Origin: an uncultured Alphaproteobacteria bacterium
Lineage (GTDB): Bacteria > Pseudomonadota > Alphaproteobacteria > HIMB59
NCBI GenBank assembly: GCA_902591315.1
Contig: CACJAI010000008.1
Coordinates: 1-46,431 of the forward strand
Length of the DNA: 46,431 nt
Direction of reading: 5' to 3'
The position numbers and the translations under genes are program-made. Position 1 is the first letter of the stretch. Each line of letters starts with the position of its first letter. Positions 42,556 through 46,431 of this stretch are shown here, in pieces. The notes under the pieces are model-generated. The model was not told the origin of the DNA. It made no database searches and saw only the letters and a list, made by a program, of their open reading frames with translations.

Positions 42556-44127
42556 TTAATCTTTCATTCTTTTATCTAAAATTTCAGATAGTCTAAAAGA
42601 TAAAGCTAGTATTGTTAAAGTAGGATTTACAGATCCAGATGTAGGAAAAACAGAACTTCCATTAATATAAAGATTATTATAACCAAAAACCTTATGATCA
42701 GAATTAACTACTCCATCTTTATCGCTATAAGACATTCTAGTTGTACCCATATGATGACCTACCCCGAAAATAATATCACTCTGATGTTTTTCAATTCTAT
42801 CAACAATATTATTTTTTAAAAGATAACTTGAGAGATACCTCTCATTGACATCAATAGTTTTTTTATCTCTACTGTTTAGAGTCCATTTTAATATTGGGAT
42901 ATTTTTATTAAATATATTTTTATTTTGAGATAACTCTACTCTATTAGACACTGTTGGTTCTTGTTCTATTCTTATAATGCTGTAATTATTAAAATTATTA
43001 TCTAATTTAAATTTTATTAAATTAAATAAATCGAGTATTGCGAAAGGAGTTTCATTTATTAATTTTTTGATGTAACTCAAAAATTTTATTGGGAATACCT
43101 TTGAAACAAAAGAATACCTGGCAATTACTGCTGAGGATACCTCCAATAAATTATGATTTGAAAATACAGTAATAGCATTATTGATAGACTCTTTTTCTTG
43201 TATCTCATAATTCAATACTAACCCAGCAAGCCTAGAAACTTCAGGTTTATTTGCAATGTTCATTTTTTCAAAATTTTTAAAATATTTTTTGGCACTTACA
43301 TGATTTTTTGAAATAGTAATATGTGGATGTTCCATAAAGTATTTGCCCACAAGAGAGTTTCTGTTACCTATTCCATTTGATTCCTGAGTATTACTATTTA
43401 ATAAAAGTGAGGCATTTTCAATGCCACCGCAACATAATACAAAAATCTTAGACTTAATTTGAATTTGTTCGTTATTAAAATTCGAACAATTGATATTTTG
43501 AATAGTTTTTAAATCATTATCTAAAATTAATTCATTACAATTTAAATTATAAAAAATTTTAACATTTTTATATTTTTCAAATTTATTTAGAATTTTTTTT
43601 CTAAAATTTAGAGGCTCTTTATAAAATTGCCAATAATGTACTAAAAAATTATCTATCTGATTATGATTGTTGTTTTTTATGAAATTCAGTAATGTATCAA
43701 AGTATTCGTATTCTGCTAACTTTAGATAGTCATTTGCTTTTAAAAAATATTTGTTGAATTCATCGTAAGTTATTGGCCAACCACTATTCTCAATCCAATG
43801 TCTTTTTTCAAAATCAAATTTATTTAATGGACTACTCCATCCAGCCCAAACATTTGAGGTACCTCCTATTTGTCTCAATCTTCCATAATTAGTTGAGTAA
43901 TTTTCATGAGGATAATTGCCAAGAAAAGGATTTTGACCTTCATTCAATTTTATATGTTCATTTTTGATTTTAAAATCACCAGACTCAATTACACAAATAC
44001 TTTTATTTTTATCTTTAGATAATTGCTCTAATAAAATAGATCCTGATGGACCTGTGCCAATAATGCAAATATCAAAGAACTCATCAAAAATTGAACCTAG
44101 ACTTTTATTATTTGAATCTATAAACAT
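42556..44127 (-). CDS. GMC family oxidoreductase
   Basis: 523 residues. FAD-binding DICIIGTGPSGSILLEQL (about 20-37), RLRQIGGTSNVWAGWSSPL and WPITYDEFNKYF in the first part, and the GMC C-terminal block GVGHHMGTTRMSY (near 455) with SSVFPTSGSVNPTLTILALSFR. The His and Asn expected at the active site are present. Family members oxidise alcohols, including sugars, with FAD. It is first in the minus-strand operon, four bases before AsnB, and only 24 bp separate its start from the divergent transketolase gene. Confidence 0.9.
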   Translation of the reverse strand: MFIDSNNKSLGSIFDEFFDICIIGTGPSGSILLEQLSKDKNKSICVIESGDFKIKNEHIKLNEGQNPFLGNYPHENYSTNYGRLRQIGGTSNVWAGWSSPLNKFDFEKRHWIENSGWPITYDEFNKYFLKANDYLKLAEYEYFDTLLNFIKNNNHNQIDNFLVHYWQFYKEPLNFRKKILNKFEKYKNVKIFYNLNCNELILDNDLKTIQNINCSNFNNEQIQIKSKIFVLCCGGIENASLLLNSNTQESNGIGNRNSLVGKYFMEHPHITISKNHVSAKKYFKNFEKMNIANKPEVSRLAGLVLNYEIQEKESINNAITVFSNHNLLEVSSAVIARYSFVSKVFPIKFLSYIKKLINETPFAILDLFNLIKFKLDNNFNNYSIIRIEQEPTVSNRVELSQNKNIFNKNIPILKWTLNSRDKKTIDVNERYLSSYLLKNNIVDRIEKHQSDIIFGVGHHMGTTRMSYSDKDGVVNSDHKVFGYNNLYINGSSVFPTSGSVNPTLTILALSFRLSEILDKRMKD

Positions 44128-44151
44128 GTAACTAACTTAGCAAATAAGGTT

Positions 44152-44925
44152 ATGAGTATTAATCAATTTAATGTAGATTGCAAAAAAATTAGAAAAAATA
44201 CCTTAGAATGTGTTTTTAAAGCTGGCTCAGGTCATATTGGGCCTTCTTTCTCGATTATTGAATTAACTCATTTTATCCATAAATATGAAAGAGATTTCAA
44301 TTTTATTTTATCAAAAGGCCATGCTGCCCCAGGTTTATATGCTTGCCTTTATCAAAATCAACTTTTATCTAAAAAAGAGTTTTTCAACTTAAGAAAAATA
44401 GGGTCCAAGACACAAGGTCATCCTGATAGACTTTTATTTAAAAAAATTGATTGCAGTACCGGAGCACTAGGACAAGGTCTTTCAGTTGCTATAGGATATG
44501 CAATTGGAGATAAACACTTAAATAAAAGCAAGAAAACATTTTGCATTCTCGGCGATGGTGAAATGCAGGAGGGTCAAATATGGGAGTCTCTTTTATTTTT
44601 GGGAAATAACTACTTAAGAAATTTAATAACAATAATTGATTATAATAAATATCAAAATGAGATGTCTGTTAAAGATACTTTGGATTTGGGAAATTTAAAG
44701 AAGAAACTATCTAGTTTTAATTTAGAAGTCATTGAGATAAACGGGCATGACTTTAAAGATATAAAAAAAGCTTTTAAAATAAAAAAGTTAAATAAAAATT
44801 TAGTTGTCATTGCTCATACGATTAAAGGTAAAGGAATAAGTTTTATGGAAAACGACAATCACTGGCACTCTGCAAAATTAAACAAAGATAACTACTTAAA
44901 AGCCATAGAGGAACTAAATATATGA
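44152..44925 (+). CDS. Transketolase, N-terminal (TPP-binding) subunit
   Basis: 257 residues. GSGHIGPSFSIIELTHFI, LSKGHAAPGLYA, STGALGQGLSVAIGYAIGD and the TPP motif GDGEMQEGQIWES (near 133) with IIDYNKYQ are clear. It is the first half of a split transketolase, whose C-terminal half follows with a four-base overlap. Split forms are common in bacterial polysaccharide clusters. It transfers two-carbon ketol units between sugar phosphates, or onto a nucleotide sugar ketone. Confidence 0.93.
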   Translation: MSINQFNVDCKKIRKNTLECVFKAGSGHIGPSFSIIELTHFIHKYERDFNFILSKGHAAPGLYACLYQNQLLSKKEFFNLRKIGSKTQGHPDRLLFKKIDCSTGALGQGLSVAIGYAIGDKHLNKSKKTFCILGDGEMQEGQIWESLLFLGNNYLRNLITIIDYNKYQNEMSVKDTLDLGNLKKKLSSFNLEVIEINGHDFKDIKKAFKIKKLNKNLVVIAHTIKGKGISFMENDNHWHSAKLNKDNYLKAIEELNI

Positions 44926-45848
44926 AAAACTTAGCTATCAGGGATGTTTTTGGCTTAACTCTTAGAGATCTAGGTAAAAAAAATAAAAAAATTTTTGCAG
45001 TTTCTCCTGATTTAAAAGCTGCAACAAAACTAAGCTATTTCTTTAAAGAATTTCCCGAGCGTTCTATTGAAACAGGAATAGCAGAGGCTAATGCTATCGG
45101 AATATCAGCAGGTCTAGCTCTTGCTGGATTAAAACCAGTCGTATCAAGTTTTGGTGCCTTTCTAACAGGTAAAAATGTCGAAATTAGAACATCTATCTCA
45201 TTCAATAATGCAAATGTTATAATAGCAGGAACACATGGAGGTTTAATAGGTCCAGATGGACCTAGTCAAGCTGGGCTTCAAGATATAGCAGTTATGCGGT
45301 CTATTCCTAATATGTCTGTTTATCAACCAGCCACTGCTATTGAAACTAGAAAAATATTAGAATACTCAATAAAAGCAAATAAACCTATTTATATAAGAAT
45401 TTCAAGACAGGCTAATAAAGAATTTTTTACCTCCAGTTATAAATTTACTGAGGGAAATCCAGTGACATTAAATAAAAACTTTCAAGATGGTATTGTAATT
45501 TCTTCAGGCAATACACTTCAAAATTGTTATGAAGCTGTAGAAAAATTTAAAAAATTAGGAAAAAAAATAGGTCTAATTAATATTCCATCTATAAAACCCT
45601 TAAATAAATCAAAAATTAAAAATTTATTAAGAAAAACTAATAAAGTATTTACTATTGAAGACCATAATATTTATGGTGGATTAGGCTCAGTAATTCTTGA
45701 GTCACTATCTGATTTAGATAAAAAACCAAAAATTTTTATGCATGGATTAAAGGATGTTTTTATACAAAGCGATGAAGTTGAAAATCTATATAAATATTAT
45801 GGCTTAGATTCCAAAGGAATTTTTAAATTTATAAATAAAAATATATAA
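44922..45848 (+). CDS. Transketolase, C-terminal subunit
   Basis: 308 residues. SPDLKAATKL, IETGIAEANAIGISAGLALAG with the catalytic glutamate (IAEAN), HGGLIGPDGPSQAG, AVMRSIPNMSVYQPA and a C-terminal IEDHNIYGGLGSVI segment. It supplies the pyrimidine-binding and C-terminal domains missing from the upstream protein. Coupled to it by ATGA overlap, and one base precedes the next gene. Confidence 0.93.
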   Translation: MKNLAIRDVFGLTLRDLGKKNKKIFAVSPDLKAATKLSYFFKEFPERSIETGIAEANAIGISAGLALAGLKPVVSSFGAFLTGKNVEIRTSISFNNANVIIAGTHGGLIGPDGPSQAGLQDIAVMRSIPNMSVYQPATAIETRKILEYSIKANKPIYIRISRQANKEFFTSSYKFTEGNPVTLNKNFQDGIVISSGNTLQNCYEAVEKFKKLGKKIGLINIPSIKPLNKSKIKNLLRKTNKVFTIEDHNIYGGLGSVILESLSDLDKKPKIFMHGLKDVFIQSDEVENLYKYYGLDSKGIFKFINKNI

Positions 45849-45849
45849 A

Positions 45850-46338
45850 TTGAGAAATATTAAAAATTTTATTCTAGATGTTGATGGTGTCATGACATCA
45901 GGAAAATTTTTATACTCTACAAAAGGAAAAATTTATAAAGAATTCGGTGCTCATGATAGTGATGGTCTGAAAATTTTATCTAAATACATAAATATTGAGT
46001 TTATAACAGCTGACAAGAGAGGACTGGGTATATCAAAGTCTAGGATATCTAAAGATATGGGTTTTAAATTGACTTTAGTCCCTGAAGAAAATAGATATGA
46101 ATTTTTTAAAGCCAAATTTGGTTTTAAAAATACCATATACATGGCAGATGGAATTTATGATGCTAAAATCTTAAAAGAATGTCATTTTAGTATAACACCT
46201 AATAATGCCAGAAAAGAGGCTAAAAAATATTCTGATTATATAACGCCTTCTAACTCCGCAGAAGGTGCTGTGCTAGATGCGTGTATTAAAATTATGAAAA
46301 GGTTTTTTAAATATGAAACTTATAAGTACCCTTTCTAG
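45850..46338 (+). CDS. KdsC-like HAD phosphatase
   Basis: 162 residues from TTG 45850 (MRNIKNFILDVDGVMTSGKF); the only later Met would remove the DxD motif (Asp10, Asp12). The pattern LDVDGVxTxGKxxYxxxGKxxKxFxxxDxDGLKIL is that of the KDO-8-phosphate phosphatase family (type C0 HAD without cap, tetrameric). Near the C-terminus, YMADGIYDAKIL and ITPNNARKEAKK agree. It could dephosphorylate KDO-8-P or another higher sugar acid, or a heptose bisphosphate. It follows transketolase with a one-base gap. Confidence 0.87.
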   Translation: MRNIKNFILDVDGVMTSGKFLYSTKGKIYKEFGAHDSDGLKILSKYINIEFITADKRGLGISKSRISKDMGFKLTLVPEENRYEFFKAKFGFKNTIYMADGIYDAKILKECHFSITPNNARKEAKKYSDYITPSNSAEGAVLDACIKIMKRFFKYETYKYPF

Positions 46339-46431
46339 TTACAAATATTATTTAATCTTAATAATTTTTGCATGTTTATTTTATTTATTTAAAAAAGATT
46401 TTTGGGGAGGTGTTGATACATTTGATTTATT
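46313..46431 (+). CDS. Membrane protein, N-terminal fragment
   Basis: An ATG at 46313 opens a frame that runs off the window end. It begins MKLISTLSSYKYYLILIIFA and continues CLFYLFKKDFWGGVDTFDL, so it has one transmembrane helix near the N-terminus and no match I recognise. The start lies 26 bases inside the KdsC-like gene in another frame. Only about 39 residues are visible. It could be a glycosyltransferase anchor or an export protein of the sugar cluster, but nothing shows this. Confidence 0.5.
   Translation, partial: MKLISTLSSYKYYLILIIFACLFYLFKKDFWGGVDTFDL

Noticed and set aside
1-46431. tRNA genes, CRISPR arrays, transposases, integrases, phage genes or toxin-antitoxin pairs.
   Set aside because: None seen. 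No gap between genes is longer than 300 bases, and no direct-repeat array or cloverleaf pattern was noticed by eye.

Overview
The window is AT-rich, tightly packed chromosomal DNA. It most likely comes from a streamlined marine alphaproteobacterium of the SAR11-like or HIMB59/AEGEAN-169 type. This is inferred from the Shemin-type 5-aminolevulinate synthase, the AapJQMP general amino-acid transporter, short gene spacing, many 1-14 bp gene overlaps and low GC. No 16S rRNA is present to settle it. I see no tRNA, rRNA, CRISPR array, insertion sequence, integrase or prophage gene.

Left part (1-11.5 kb): a photolyase fragment, ribosomal protein L33 and the tRNA hydroxylase TrhO are followed by 5-aminolevulinate synthase (hemA), a luciferase-like flavin oxidoreductase and an SDR, all on the minus strand. 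A plus-strand run hemC-hemB-hemE-hemH-hemF-hemJ then starts at about 4.54 kb and runs into a MATE exporter. With hemA next door, about 9 kb encodes nearly the whole route from glycine and succinyl-CoA to protoheme. A separate hemD is absent, but HemC carries a C-terminal extension of about 160 residues that may replace it.

Middle part (11.5-28 kb): transport and housekeeping genes. These are a DUF2721 protein, an ArgO/LysE exporter, an orphan TAXI-like periplasmic protein, a TSUP permease coupled to a DUF3445 haem-oxygenase-like protein, an M19 dipeptidase, two previously uncalled small genes (one of DUF3563 type), a RhtB exporter, the aapJQMP operon, UDP-glucose dehydrogenase, formate-THF ligase, ApaG, TrkH, a lipoprotein and an ornithine carbamoyltransferase broken by a single-base frameshift.

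Right part (28-46.4 kb): a polysaccharide/nucleotide-sugar island, visibly more AT-rich than the haem region. A plus-strand operon of eight genes (transaldolase, two epimerases, a nucleotidyltransferase-kinase fusion in reversed HldE order, Gfo/Idh/MocA, a UDP-sugar dehydrogenase homologue without its catalytic Cys, an RmlD-like SDR, a methyltransferase) meets a minus-strand operon of seven (GMC oxidoreductase, AsnB-like amidotransferase, cupin, nucleotidyltransferase-APH kinase fusion, GmhA-like isomerase, AroE-like dehydrogenase, His-rich membrane protein). A third operon (split transketolase, KdsC-like phosphatase, a truncated membrane protein) leaves the window. Together they look like a self-contained pathway that makes C7 or longer sugar phosphates from the pentose phosphate pool, activates them and then oxidises, amidates and methylates them. 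I regard this as the best candidate for an undescribed system here.
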